This document shows positions 54,047 to 63,001 of a DNA stretch of 64,000 nt, one piece after another; the first letter of the stretch is position 1, and every line of letters starts with the position of its first letter. This DNA comes from Pontibacter ummariensis. GTDB lineage: Bacteria > Bacteroidota > Bacteroidia > Cytophagales > Hymenobacteraceae. The translations under genes and the position numbers were made by a program. The notes under the pieces were generated by a model. That model was not told the DNA's origin. It worked only from the letters and a program-made list of their open reading frames with translations, and did not search any database. The stretch spans positions 62,001 through 126,000 of the forward strand of contig NZ_FZOQ01000016.1 in assembly GCF_900188175.1 (NCBI RefSeq), in the 5' to 3' direction.

Positions 54047-55918
54047 TTAAGATTGAGAAACCAGTCGTTTTTTGATGCTTGCGGCAATGCCTGTGTCGTC
54101 TGCCTTGAGCCTGTCCCACCAGGTCTTTTTAAGGATGACGCAGGTGATGGCGAGTACGGTGCCTGTTACGGCAAGCGGGGCGTACATGCCCAGCACCAGG
54201 TAGATCGGCAGCAGGGTCAGGCTCATCTGCCAGATCACCCCGATGATCACGTTAAAGGCATCCAGCCAGAAGTTCTTGTTTTCCACGAAAGTTGGGTCTT
54301 CTGCCTTTACCAGCTTGTCGATAGGGCCCCAGAAGCCCCACGGACGCACATTGCGGTAGAACTCCTTCAGGGTTTCTTCGTTGGTAGGAGGGCCTGAGAA
54401 CGTACCGATGATGCTGGCTGCCAGCGAAAGGACAAACAGCAGTGGGAAGTAGTACAGGTCCAGCCCGTCGAAGAAGTAAGGGAAGGTCAGCGCCGCTGCA
54501 ATGCCCACAAACATCCCCCAGAAGAAGCCCCTGGCGTTAAAGCGCCACCAGTACCATTTCAGCACATTGGCTGCCACATACCCCCCGTATAGCCCCGCCA
54601 CGATCCACTGCAAGAGGCTGTTGACGTCTTCTGCAAAGAAGCCCAGTACCACGCTGGCCAGCACCACGACCACACCGGTTACATAGTTCATGGTAGAAAC
54701 CGTGGTGTTGGAGGCCTGCGGGTTAATGTAGCGCAGGTACACATCATTCACGATATAGGCCTGTGCCGCATTCAGCGTGCCGGCAAAAGTGCCAATGAAG
54801 GCGGCCAGCAGGCCAGCCAGCAACAGACCCAACACGCCGGTCGGGGCGAAGTTGGAAATGGCAGCCGGAAGGATCTTCTCAAAGTCGATGCCGCTAGGTG
54901 AGCTCAGGTCCAGTTGGTCGTAGTTCAGGAGCGCCAGCACGGCAAAGCCCATGATCATCAGGTAGCGGGTAGGGATAAGCACCAGCGACACGAAGCCACT
55001 CATCTTGGCTGCGTCCTGCGGAGAGCGGGAAGAAAGGATCTTCTGCATGTCGTAGTTCGGGGCAGGGCCGGCTAAGCTGGCCAGCACGCCTTTAAAGAGC
55101 ATGAGTGAAAAGAAGATGCCGAACAGCGAGAAGCCGTCCGACTGTATCTTGTCGTTCACCTCATCAATAATGCCGGTCCAGTCCATGTTCAGCGATGCGC
55201 CGAAAAAGGGGGTGTACCACTCTTCCGGCACGTTCAGGGAGGCTATCTCCAGGTTCGTCATGGCAATGATGGCGATGGTAACACCGGCCACGGTCATGAT
55301 GACGTACTGCAGCACGTCGGCCCACACGATACTCGCCATGCCGCCCAGGATGGAGTAGAATACGGCGAAAGAAGTAAAGGCCAGGCCGTAGAAGTGCGGT
55401 ACAAACTCAGCCGGGACATCAAACGGAATAAAAGGGGCCACGACAGACCAGGGGATGAATATCTCCACGAACTTACCCAGGCCTATAAAGCCATAAGCCA
55501 GGAAGCCCAGGCAGCTCAGGATGGCGAACAGGATCACGATGCCGTGCGACATGCGGGAGTCTTTTCCCCTGCCGAAGCGGGTCAGCATCCACTCGGCACC
55601 GGTGGTGACGTTGGAGCGGCGCAGCCAGCCGGCCAGGAACATCATCAGGAAGATCTGGTTGAACGAGGGCCAGAGCCAGGGGATCCAGATGCTTTTCAGG
55701 CCATACACAAAGGCCAGCATCACCATCCACATGGTGCCGGAGATATCGAACATGCCGGAGGCGTTGGAGAGGCCCAAGGCATACCAGGGGAGGGTGTTGC
55801 CCCCGAGCATGTAGGCTTCTTTGTTCTCCTTGGCCCGCTTCTGGAGCAGCACGCCGATCACGGCCACTGCTATCAGATAGGCGAAGATGATGCCGATATC
55901 GATGAGTGATAGTTTCAT
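54047..55918 (-). CDS. Sodium:solute symporter (SSS family), likely disaccharide importer
   Basis: The 623-residue membrane protein has about 14 hydrophobic helices. The first (YLIAVAVIGVLLQKRAKENKEAYMLGGNTLPWYALGLSN) and GTFAGTLNAAQAYIVNDVYLRYINP are typical of the sodium/sugar symporters found in Bacteroidota glycan loci. It lies 41 bases after the GH26 gene and 55 before the GH130 gene, in one operon with both, so import of mannobiose or mannosyl-glucose across the inner membrane is the simplest role. Substrate is inferred from context only. Confidence 0.92.
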   Translation of the reverse strand: MKLSLIDIGIIFAYLIAVAVIGVLLQKRAKENKEAYMLGGNTLPWYALGLSNASGMFDISGTMWMVMLAFVYGLKSIWIPWLWPSFNQIFLMMFLAGWLRRSNVTTGAEWMLTRFGRGKDSRMSHGIVILFAILSCLGFLAYGFIGLGKFVEIFIPWSVVAPFIPFDVPAEFVPHFYGLAFTSFAVFYSILGGMASIVWADVLQYVIMTVAGVTIAIIAMTNLEIASLNVPEEWYTPFFGASLNMDWTGIIDEVNDKIQSDGFSLFGIFFSLMLFKGVLASLAGPAPNYDMQKILSSRSPQDAAKMSGFVSLVLIPTRYLMIMGFAVLALLNYDQLDLSSPSGIDFEKILPAAISNFAPTGVLGLLLAGLLAAFIGTFAGTLNAAQAYIVNDVYLRYINPQASNTTVSTMNYVTGVVVVLASVVLGFFAEDVNSLLQWIVAGLYGGYVAANVLKWYWWRFNARGFFWGMFVGIAAALTFPYFFDGLDLYYFPLLFVLSLAASIIGTFSGPPTNEETLKEFYRNVRPWGFWGPIDKLVKAEDPTFVENKNFWLDAFNVIIGVIWQMSLTLLPIYLVLGMYAPLAVTGTVLAITCVILKKTWWDRLKADDTGIAASIKKRLVSQS

Positions 55919-55959
55919 TGGGGTAAGGGTTAGACTAAAAGGTAAGGTTGGTTCAGGGG

Positions 55960-57087
55960 TTACTGCTTTTTAAAGGGCTGGTAGATGTTCTCTTTCGCCA
56001 CATCGTCCATGAGCAGGACGTCCGGGCGCTGTACGAACTCCTTAAAGTCCTCTGCGCTTTTCTGTCCTACATAAGGAGCATAGTAATGGTCCGGGCGGCC
56101 GTTGCGCCACACCAGCACGTAAGACAGGCCGGCATCTTTTATAATAGGGTAAAGGGTGTTCGTCCACCAGTCGGCCTGCGGCAAAGTTTCCAGGCCCGTT
56201 TCGGACAAGGTCCATACTTTGTTTTTCTCCTGGCCGATCGTGCGCAGCGTTTCTACCATCTGGCGTGTCTGCGGCACAAAGTTGTCGGGTTGGGTGCTGT
56301 CCTGCGGTGGGCGGTGGTAAATGTCGAAGCCCACAATATCCACGTACTTGTCGCCCGGGTAAAACTCCAGGTAATCTTCTTTAGACGTGAAGCGGTCCGT
56401 AGAGTAGGCATACAGTACGTTGTTGACTTTTTGCTTGCGCAGGTAGTCTACCGTATAGCGCCAAAGTCTTTTGTATTCCTCTGCCGACACATTGCCACGG
56501 CCCCACCAGAACCAGTTGCCGGTGTGCTCGTGCAGTGGGCGGAACACAACCGGGATGGCTTCTCCCTTCGGCCCCTGCAGGCTCTTCATGAAGGTTGCCA
56601 GCTTGTCTAGCCAGGAGTCGTACCGCTGCAGGGCCACGGGGTTGTTGAAAAGACGGTAGATCGTGGAGTCTACTTTGTCCCAGCTGGTCTTGGTGGGGTC
56701 GAGCGGGTTGTTGAGGTGCCAGCTAAAGGTGTTCAGGCCACCCATGTTGTACACGTCCTGCGCGTATTCGCGCATTCTGTCAAAAGGCACATCGTCCAGG
56801 TTGGCGGTTTTGCCTAGTTCCAGGTGCCCCAGGTCCCAGCCCACCACGGCAGGATACTGCCCTACCACTTCTTTTACATCAGAACGGCCCTCCTCGTACT
56901 GCCAGCCAATGCCATAGGCCAGGTCGTCCTGGTGGCCAAACATAGTGCCTTTTTGCTGCAGCCTCTGCAGGTTCTTGTACAGGTTTTCGGTTTCGGCGGT
57001 AGCCTTCGAATTGCTGGGTACCGTCTGGGTGCAAGATGCCTGGAAAAACAGGGTCGCGAACAGGCACACTATAATAACGCGGTGCAT
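55960..57087 (-). CDS. GH26 beta-mannanase lipoprotein
   Basis: The 375-residue protein has a lipobox (FQASC, Cys19). The GH26 signature is clear: acid/base Glu187 after His186 in FRPLHEHTGNWFWWG, and nucleophile Glu296 in WTLSETGLE. GTMFGHQDDLAYGIGW at the start of the domain is the usual opening. It would cut beta-1,4-mannan or release mannobiose, anchored in the outer membrane or periplasm. First gene of a four-gene operon (GH26, symporter, GH130, epimerase); an exact candidate AraC operator lies 176 bases upstream of its start. Confidence 0.95.
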   Translation of the reverse strand: MHRVIIVCLFATLFFQASCTQTVPSNSKATAETENLYKNLQRLQQKGTMFGHQDDLAYGIGWQYEEGRSDVKEVVGQYPAVVGWDLGHLELGKTANLDDVPFDRMREYAQDVYNMGGLNTFSWHLNNPLDPTKTSWDKVDSTIYRLFNNPVALQRYDSWLDKLATFMKSLQGPKGEAIPVVFRPLHEHTGNWFWWGRGNVSAEEYKRLWRYTVDYLRKQKVNNVLYAYSTDRFTSKEDYLEFYPGDKYVDIVGFDIYHRPPQDSTQPDNFVPQTRQMVETLRTIGQEKNKVWTLSETGLETLPQADWWTNTLYPIIKDAGLSYVLVWRNGRPDHYYAPYVGQKSAEDFKEFVQRPDVLLMDDVAKENIYQPFKKQ

Positions 57088-57262
57088 TTTAAGGATTTTA
57101 GGGGTTGTTGGGGTTTCTCGCTACAGGTTACCGGGTGTTCCCCGGAGGTCTTCCTTCGAAAATTCAGAACCTTTTTAAGCCCAACCTAGGCTAACTGAAG
57201 GCGCGGAGCGCTGCTCGTAAAAGAGCCAGTACAAAGCTAAATATTTTTTAAACCGCAGCTTG

Positions 57263-57279
57263 ATACTATTTTATCAAAA
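57263..57279. promoter_or_regulatory. Candidate AraC operator upstream of the GH26 operon (exact copy)
   Basis: ATACTATTTTATCAAAA, identical over 17 bases to 51142-51158 in front of susC. Both operons run on the reverse strand, so the motif has the same orientation relative to the genes. Confidence 0.65.
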
Positions 57280-57527
57280 ATTGATCTGATTTCCTCCGGT
57301 TAAACTTGGGTAGCGAAAGAAGTGAGTTATTACTTCTAACAGGAAAGTATTTACTATATTGTGGCTTGAAGAAGCGCAATTTCTTAAATTACTGCCTAAA
57401 TGCTCTAAAGGTAGATAGTTGAAAGCTTTTAGAGCTGCTTCTGGACGAAAGTACGTTGGATGCGAGGTCGGCTGGGCACAGCAGGATTGGCATCAGGTAC
57501 AAAAGACGGACAACAGTAAGTTGCTCT

Positions 57528-57539
57528 GATTTTATCACT
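57528..57539. promoter_or_regulatory. Possible weak AraC operator before the regulator gene
   Basis: GATTTTATCACT keeps the central ATTTTATCA (9 of 12 core positions) and lies 55-66 bases before the regulator ATG, where it could serve autoregulation. Confidence 0.4.
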
Positions 57540-57594
57540 GACTATGGTATAATAGTGCGGCGCTGCGCAAAACACCTCCAATAAGAGATCGGCT

Positions 57595-58467
57595 ATGACC
57601 AGTGTTTATAGAGAAATAACCCCCCTTACCCAAAGCGATTGCTTTACGATCTTTTCCCGCGTAAAGCAGGAGTTCAAGTTCCCGCTGCATTACCACGAAG
57701 AGTTTGAGCTAAACTTTATCTCCAATGCCGCCGGGGCAAAGCGGGTAGTGGGAGATCATATAGAGGAAATAGATGACCTGGAGCTTGTGCTGGTGGGGAG
57801 CAACCTGCCCCATGGCTGGTTTACCCATCATTGTAAGAGTAAGGAAATCGTGGAGATCACCCTGCAGTTTCACCGGGACCTGTTCGATGAGAAGTTTCTG
57901 AAGCGGAACCAGCTAAGCTTTATCCGGGCGCTGCTGGAGCGCTCGGCAAAAGGCATTTCTTTTTCACGGGAAACAAAAGAGGCTATGCGGCCAAGACTGG
58001 AACAACTGGCGCAGAAGAGCGGCTTTGACTCTGTGATAGAGCTGATCTCTATTTTGCAGGACCTCTCTATTTCCCGTAACATGCAGACGCTGTCGAACAG
58101 CGTGTACACCTCCGAGAAGTTTAATTACTACAGTCGCCGCATCGAGAAGGCCTTTGAGTACATGCAGACCTATTATGACAAGGATATCTCTTTGGCCGAC
58201 ATGGCCAAGGTGGTGAACATGCCGGAGGTTTCCTTTAGCCGCTTCATTAAAAAGCGTACCGGCAAGACCTTTATTGAGAGCCTGAACGAGATCCGCCTGG
58301 GGCACGCCTCCCGCATGCTCATCGATACGACAGAGACGATATCTGAAGTCTCCTACAAGTGTGGCTTCAATAACCTGTCTTACTTCAACCGCGTGTTTAA
58401 GCGGGAGAAAGGCTGTACGCCCAAGGAGTTCAGGCAGAACTACTCCAGTTCCTGTGTGTTCGTATAA
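57595..58467 (+). CDS. AraC family transcriptional regulator of the mannan locus
   Basis: The 290-residue protein has an N-terminal cupin-like sugar-sensing domain (FPLHYHEEFELNFI is a typical cupin opening) and a C-terminal double helix-turn-helix: DISLADMAKVVNMPEVSFSRFIKKRTGKTF and ETISEVSYKCGFNNLSYFNRVFKREKGCTPKEF. It is divergent from the GH26 operon and is the only regulator gene in the locus, so it probably activates both mannan operons on binding a mannan-derived sugar. Followed by a hairpin terminator. Confidence 0.93.
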   Translation: MTSVYREITPLTQSDCFTIFSRVKQEFKFPLHYHEEFELNFISNAAGAKRVVGDHIEEIDDLELVLVGSNLPHGWFTHHCKSKEIVEITLQFHRDLFDEKFLKRNQLSFIRALLERSAKGISFSRETKEAMRPRLEQLAQKSGFDSVIELISILQDLSISRNMQTLSNSVYTSEKFNYYSRRIEKAFEYMQTYYDKDISLADMAKVVNMPEVSFSRFIKKRTGKTFIESLNEIRLGHASRMLIDTTETISEVSYKCGFNNLSYFNRVFKREKGCTPKEFRQNYSSSCVFV

Positions 58468-58491
58468 GACTGTTATTACTTGTCCTATATT

Positions 58492-58527
58492 AGAAGGGCC
58501 TGTTGCATGTAAGCAGCAGGCCCTTCT
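58492..58527. terminator. Bidirectional terminator between the araC-type gene and the SDR gene
   Basis: Bases 58492-58502 (AGAAGGGCCTG) pair with 58517-58527, with inner pairing interrupted by a wobble, between convergent genes. Confidence 0.8.
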
Positions 58528-58565
58528 TTCATTCTTCTGTTAACCTTGAGTCTTAGTCGTCTGTC

Positions 58566-59603
58566 TTAGTCGTCGTCCTGGTCCATGAGCTTTTTGGTAA
58601 GCAGGCTGCCGAGAAGTATCCCCCCCACAGCCAGGGCACCCGCTGCTACTTCATCCCGGTGGAGGCTCAGCCATACTTGCGGACTGGAGTAAGTGGCCTC
58701 TTTATCGAAGGAGCCGTGTGCCCCATGGTCTCCAGGGATTGGGTCCCACAGGTTGTTGTCGCGGTTGGGGTCCTCCGGCTCGTTTGTCTGCTGCCCCTTG
58801 AAGCCGTTTTTGGCCAGCACGAGGTCCGCATACCAGGGAGCGATCTTGTTGCCGACAATAGCTTTTAGGGTAGGGTAGCCCACGCGGTACTCCCGGCGCT
58901 CATGCTGGGCTGCGTACACAATGGTTTCGGCGGCCACTTCTGGCTGGTAGATCTTGCCCATGGGGCGTGGCTTATTGGGCAGGCGTGACTTCACAAATCC
59001 AAACTGCGTGGTGTTCATGGCGGGCAGCTGCACCATCGTCACTTTTACATTGCTCTTATCATGGATCAGTTCGGTGCGCAGCGAGTCATAAAAGCCCTGG
59101 ATGGCGTGCTTGGAGCCACAGTAGGCCGATTGCAGCGGAATGCCCCGGTAGGCCAGGGCAGAGCCCACAAACACGATGGAGCCGCGGTCGCGGGGGAGCA
59201 TGCGCTTGAGCGCTGAGAGCGCCCCGTATACCTGCCCCAGGTACGTAACTTCGGTCACGCGCTTATACTCTTCTGCCTTCATTTCCTTTACAGGGCTGAA
59301 CACGCTGTTCATGGCGTTGTTCACCCACACGTCTATCTCCCCAAGTTCCGCTTCGATCTGGGCGGCAGCTCTCTCCACGGCATCAGCATCGGCTACGTCT
59401 ACCTGCACATACATCCCTTTGCGGCCCAAAGCCTCTACCTCTTTTTTGCCGCCTTCCAGGCCATCTATGCCGCGGGCCAGCAGGGCAACGTCGTATCCCT
59501 GCTTGGCAAACTCGCGTGCCACAGCGCGCCCTAAACCTGCCGAAGCACCCGTTATTACAGCCACTCCTTTACGGCTGCCACTCGTGTTGTCTTTTGTATC
59601 CAT
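58566..59603 (-). CDS. Short-chain dehydrogenase/reductase with C-terminal membrane helix
   Basis: The 345-residue protein has a classical SDR domain: TGASAGLG (18-25), NNAMNS where most have N-N-A-G (95-100), Ser148, Tyr161 and Lys165 in YCGSK. The region after about residue 275 is extra: a charged linker (EPEDPNRDNNLWDPIPGDHG) and a hydrophobic segment at about 322-340 (AAGALAVGGILLGSLL) followed by acidic residues. This SDR-plus-tail form recurs in stress-related gene groups of soil bacteria, from memory. The substrate is unknown. It is followed by a terminator shared with the araC-type gene. Confidence 0.9.
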   Translation of the reverse strand: MDTKDNTSGSRKGVAVITGASAGLGRAVAREFAKQGYDVALLARGIDGLEGGKKEVEALGRKGMYVQVDVADADAVERAAAQIEAELGEIDVWVNNAMNSVFSPVKEMKAEEYKRVTEVTYLGQVYGALSALKRMLPRDRGSIVFVGSALAYRGIPLQSAYCGSKHAIQGFYDSLRTELIHDKSNVKVTMVQLPAMNTTQFGFVKSRLPNKPRPMGKIYQPEVAAETIVYAAQHERREYRVGYPTLKAIVGNKIAPWYADLVLAKNGFKGQQTNEPEDPNRDNNLWDPIPGDHGAHGSFDKEATYSSPQVWLSLHRDEVAAGALAVGGILLGSLLTKKLMDQDDD

Positions 59604-59777
59604 AGCCTTGTGTTGTATTGTTCGTTCTCTTGCTGATGTTACGCCGTCTTGTAATTCTAAGTTATCCAGGTGGGCTGGGCAAGGCTAAGTATCAGGTTGT
59701 AGAGCAAGTTCTGGGAGAGGGGCTTGCGGTAACTAGGCCCCGCCGGGCGCGTAGACGAGAACTATACACGAAACGCT

Positions 59778-60257
59778 ATGAAAGAACAAACAACCGTAAT
59801 CGACAAAATCAGAAAAGACACCAGTGAGGCGGCCACCTGCCGCCGCGAGATAGCCGCCCTGGCGACCCTGGGGCTGATCGACTTTAGCCTGATCTCGCTT
59901 TTCCAGATGGGCTACATAAAGAACATGCCCGATGTGCCAGGCAAGCTGTTCAATACCGAGAAAGTGAACACATCCAGGCAGGCCGTGCTTTTTGGACTGC
60001 CGGATGGTGTTACCAGCCTGGCAGGCTATACCGCTTCTATCCTGCTGGCCACGGCAGCAATCCGCTACCGGAAGCAGTCCCGAATACTGGACATGGCGCT
60101 GGGTGCGGTCGTGTTGGGGCAGGCTGCGGGGGCAGCCAAGTACCTGTACGACATGGCCTTTAAGCAGAAAAAGGTGTGCGTATACTGTGTGGCAGGGGCC
60201 GTCATCAACTTTGCCTCCATCAAGCCCTTGCGCAGCCTATTTAAGAGAAGAGACTAA
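59778..60257 (+). CDS. VKOR-like membrane protein lacking loop cysteines
   Basis: The 159-residue protein has about four hydrophobic helices (about 29-45, 78-96, 104-122, 133-148). VCVYCVAGAVINFAS contains a CxxC (Cys134, Cys137) at the place of the vitamin K epoxide reductase active site in the last helix. The preceding loop reads LFNTEKVNTSRQAVLFGLPDGVTSLAGY, which follows the VKOR loop pattern F-D-C-D-x-V-x-x-S..F-G-I-P, but Thr60 takes the place of the loop Cys and no second loop Cys is seen. It may still form disulfides through CxxC, or be a non-redox relative. Monocistronic. Confidence 0.75.
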   Translation: MKEQTTVIDKIRKDTSEAATCRREIAALATLGLIDFSLISLFQMGYIKNMPDVPGKLFNTEKVNTSRQAVLFGLPDGVTSLAGYTASILLATAAIRYRKQSRILDMALGAVVLGQAAGAAKYLYDMAFKQKKVCVYCVAGAVINFASIKPLRSLFKRRD

Positions 60258-60289
60258 ATGTGCCTGTTGCTGGCTTAGGGAACTATAAC

Positions 60290-60325
60290 AAAGAGGACTG
60301 CGGGCCTATTGCCACAGCCCTCTTT
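60290..60325 (+). terminator. Hairpin terminator after the VKOR-like gene
   Basis: Bases 60290-60300 (AAAGAGGACTG) pair with 60315-60325 with one mismatch, followed by a T run. Confidence 0.7.
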
Positions 60326-60370
60326 TTTATAGCCAGGCGGTAGGATAGCTGCTTGCCTGTTACAAGCCCG

Positions 60371-60390
60371 GCACAAGCGCCCGCTTGCGC
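60371..60390. repeat. Third copy of the dispersed near-palindromic element
   Basis: GCACAAGCGCCCGCTTGCGC differs by two bases from the reverse complement of 31459-31478. Like those copies it lies between convergent genes. Confidence 0.5.
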
Positions 60391-60411
60391 CGGAAAAAAC
60401 AAATACCTTTT

Positions 60412-60870
60412 CTAGTGGCGGCTTACGCTTTCTACCGGGAAAAGCGCCTTGAGTTGCTTGGGGAGCTGGGCGGTGATGTTCGCCATTTGGCCCTGGGAGA
60501 AGTAACGGATGCCGAGCGAGGTGAACACCATTTTAACCAGGTCCTCGGTAGACTGGCTCCAGTTGAACTTGCGCTCGCCGTGCTTTGCCTGTTCCTCTTC
60601 TACCGCGCTTGTGAACTCCTCCATGGTATTGAACTTCAGGGGCGTTTCCCGGTACTTCCAATGATCGACGTACATGCCTTTCAGGAACATCGGTAACTGC
60701 TCCAGCACGTGCAGCGATTCACTGATGGTGATACGGTCGCGTAAGGTGTGGAGCACGGCCCGTAACAGGATGGAAGCCTGTCCTTTCTCTTCCGGATGGC
60801 CCAGGTCCGCCGCCAGTTGTTTTACATACTCGTTTCCTTCCTGTGCAAATTTGTCAAAGTTAGTTGCCAT
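60412..60870 (-). CDS. DUF2267 domain protein
   Basis: The 152-residue protein is one DUF2267 domain: FDKFAQEGNEYVKQLAADLG, ASILLRAVLHTLRDRITISESLHVLEQLP and MFLKGMYVDHWKY are the family's conserved stretches. Helical, soluble, cytoplasmic. No biochemical role is known to me; members often sit with stress-response genes. Monocistronic on the reverse strand. Confidence 0.9.
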   Translation of the reverse strand: MATNFDKFAQEGNEYVKQLAADLGHPEEKGQASILLRAVLHTLRDRITISESLHVLEQLPMFLKGMYVDHWKYRETPLKFNTMEEFTSAVEEEQAKHGERKFNWSQSTEDLVKMVFTSLGIRYFSQGQMANITAQLPKQLKALFPVESVSRH

Positions 60871-60997
60871 AGCCTTGTCTGTTTATAGAGTTCATTGCCT
60901 GTTGTTACAACGCACAGGGGCTGGTGGGGGTTAACCCCAAGTTCTTCACCTTTACTCGTTCAGGTTGGGCCACCGCTGCACACAGCCAAAGCGTGGT

Positions 60998-62836
60998 TTA
61001 AGTGGAGGATAAACTGCCAGAGCGCTCTGCCTTTTCGCTTCCAAGGCCGCGCTCTAGTTCCAGGGCGGCACTGATGAGGGCGAGATGGGTAAAGGCCTGC
61101 GGAAAGTTGCCCAACAGTTGCCCCTGCAGGCCGATTTGCTCTGAGTAAAGCCCGAGGTGGTTAGAGTAACCCACCATTTTGTCGAAGTACAGCCGGGCCT
61201 TCTCGATCTCTCCGGCTTTGGCCAGGTTCTCGATGTACCAGAAGGAGCAAAGGCTAAAAGTACCTTCTTTACCCGGCAGGCTGTCAAGGGCACTGTCCTG
61301 TTTGTAGCGGTATACTAGGGTGTCTGTAATCAGGCTTTCCTCTAGGGCCTTAAGCGTAGATTGCCAGCGTGGCTCCGAAGGGCTGAACATGCCCAGCAAT
61401 GGCATCATCAGCACGGCGGCATCCAGCACCTTCGCGCCACGGTACTGCACAAAGGCTTGCCGTTCCTCGTTCCAGTAGTTATAGTACACGTCAAAGTAGA
61501 TTTTGTCCCGCACCTCGCGCCAGTGGTCCAGTGGGGCGGGGAAAGAGCGTTCCCGGGCGAGTTTTATGCCTCGGTCCAATGCCGTCCAGCACATGATCTT
61601 TGAGTGTATAAACTCGGCCTCGTGCTTGCGCACCTCCCAGATCCCATGGTCTTTGCGATGCCAGTTGTCGGCCACAAAGTCCACGAACCGCTTTACATTC
61701 TGCCAGAACTCGAAGGTGATAGGGCCGCCGTGCCGGTCGTAGAGGTAAATGGTCTGGACCATCTCGCCGTACATATCGAGCTGAAACTGCTTGGAGGCTC
61801 CGTTGCCGATCCGCACAGGGCTCGATCCTCGGTAACCCTGCAGGTTGTCCAGCACCTTCTCCGAAAGACTGGACGTTCCGTCCACAGCGTACATGAGCTG
61901 CAGGTCCGCCGGGTCTTTGATCTCCTCGCAACGGCGCATCAGCCAGTCGATAAACTGCTGCGCTTCGTGCCTAAAGCCCAGCTGCAGAAAAGAGTACATG
62001 GCAAAAGTGGTATCGCGGATCCACGTGTAACGGTAGTCCCAGTTGCGGATCCCTCCGATCGTTTCAGGCAGGCCGAAGGTGGCGGCGGCAATCGTGGAGC
62101 CATACTTGTAAGAGGTAAGCATTTTTAGGGTGATGGCGGAGCGGACCACCATCTCATGCCAGCGGCCATTGTAGTTGCTCTTTGCCACCCACTTTTGCCA
62201 AAAGTTCACTGTTTCCTGAAAGGCAGCTGCTGTATAGCTTTGGAGTTCCTGCTGCTTAAAAGCCGTGGGGCTTTGCATGGTCTCTATTACAAAAGAAAGC
62301 GTTTCGCCTTGCTTTAACACCCAGTCCCCGTAAAGGTCTCCATCCCGCTCCTCCACGGGTGCGTTGCATACAAACCGGAACTGCGTGCTGTCTTCCCCTT
62401 TGCTGCTAAACTGGTAGCCGTCGTCCAGCTTCTTTAGCCTATGGCCCGAGCGCGCATAATTCATGCGGGCCTTGCACTCCATCTTGATCCGGATCTCCCC
62501 GGTAATGACTTTTAGCTCGCGCACCAGGGCGCCCCGCTCTTCCTCTTCGCGCACCGGCATAAAGTCCGTCAGTTCTGCCATTCCCTCCTCTGTTAAAAAG
62601 CGCGTAAGCAGTACGCCTGTGTCTGGCAGGTACTGCTGTTTGTAGCGCACATTAGGGGCATCCGGGTGGATGCTCCAGTAGCCTCCTTTTTCATTGTCTA
62701 AGATAGCGGCAAACACCGTGGGGGAATCGTAGCGGGTGAAAGGGAGATAGTCAACAGATCCCTTTTTAGACACAAGTGCCGTGGTGTGCAGGTTGCCAAG
62801 CAATCCATAGTCTTCGATGGGGAGATACTCTTTCAT
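60998..62836 (-). CDS. Glycoside hydrolase family 15 protein (glucoamylase/trehalase-like)
   Basis: The 612-residue protein starts with the short N-terminal domain YLPIEDYGLLGNLHTTALVS, typical of bacterial GH15 proteins, followed by the (alpha/alpha)6 catalytic domain (IRNWDYRYTWIRDTTFAMYSF, YRGSSPVRIGNGASKQFQLDMYGE). It lacks a signal peptide, so it acts in the cytoplasm. The family includes glucoamylases, glucodextranases and trehalases; the bacterial cytoplasmic group is often trehalase-like. The exact activity cannot be told here. It is on the reverse strand with a terminator-poor downstream region. Confidence 0.9.
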   Translation of the reverse strand: MKEYLPIEDYGLLGNLHTTALVSKKGSVDYLPFTRYDSPTVFAAILDNEKGGYWSIHPDAPNVRYKQQYLPDTGVLLTRFLTEEGMAELTDFMPVREEEERGALVRELKVITGEIRIKMECKARMNYARSGHRLKKLDDGYQFSSKGEDSTQFRFVCNAPVEERDGDLYGDWVLKQGETLSFVIETMQSPTAFKQQELQSYTAAAFQETVNFWQKWVAKSNYNGRWHEMVVRSAITLKMLTSYKYGSTIAAATFGLPETIGGIRNWDYRYTWIRDTTFAMYSFLQLGFRHEAQQFIDWLMRRCEEIKDPADLQLMYAVDGTSSLSEKVLDNLQGYRGSSPVRIGNGASKQFQLDMYGEMVQTIYLYDRHGGPITFEFWQNVKRFVDFVADNWHRKDHGIWEVRKHEAEFIHSKIMCWTALDRGIKLARERSFPAPLDHWREVRDKIYFDVYYNYWNEERQAFVQYRGAKVLDAAVLMMPLLGMFSPSEPRWQSTLKALEESLITDTLVYRYKQDSALDSLPGKEGTFSLCSFWYIENLAKAGEIEKARLYFDKMVGYSNHLGLYSEQIGLQGQLLGNFPQAFTHLALISAALELERGLGSEKAERSGSLSST

Positions 62837-63001
62837 AGTGCTTAAAGTAGTGCCATTTAGTAACGGGGTAAACAGCTGACCGGTTTGTGATACCGGCCAA
62901 AGAGGCTGCCGTGTGGCCTTTCTAGCGCCTGTTCCGCCGTCAGCGCTGCAGCATGGCTTTTATGCTGTGCCTCCCTCACCAGTCTTTAACGCGTATAAAA
63001 A

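Larger units (their letters stand above)
57088..57594. promoter_or_regulatory. Divergent control region between the GH26 operon and the araC-type gene
   Basis: About 510 bases without a coding frame. It carries the strong operator candidate at 57263-57279 for the GH26 operon and a weaker one at 57528-57539 just before the regulator gene. Confidence 0.6.
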
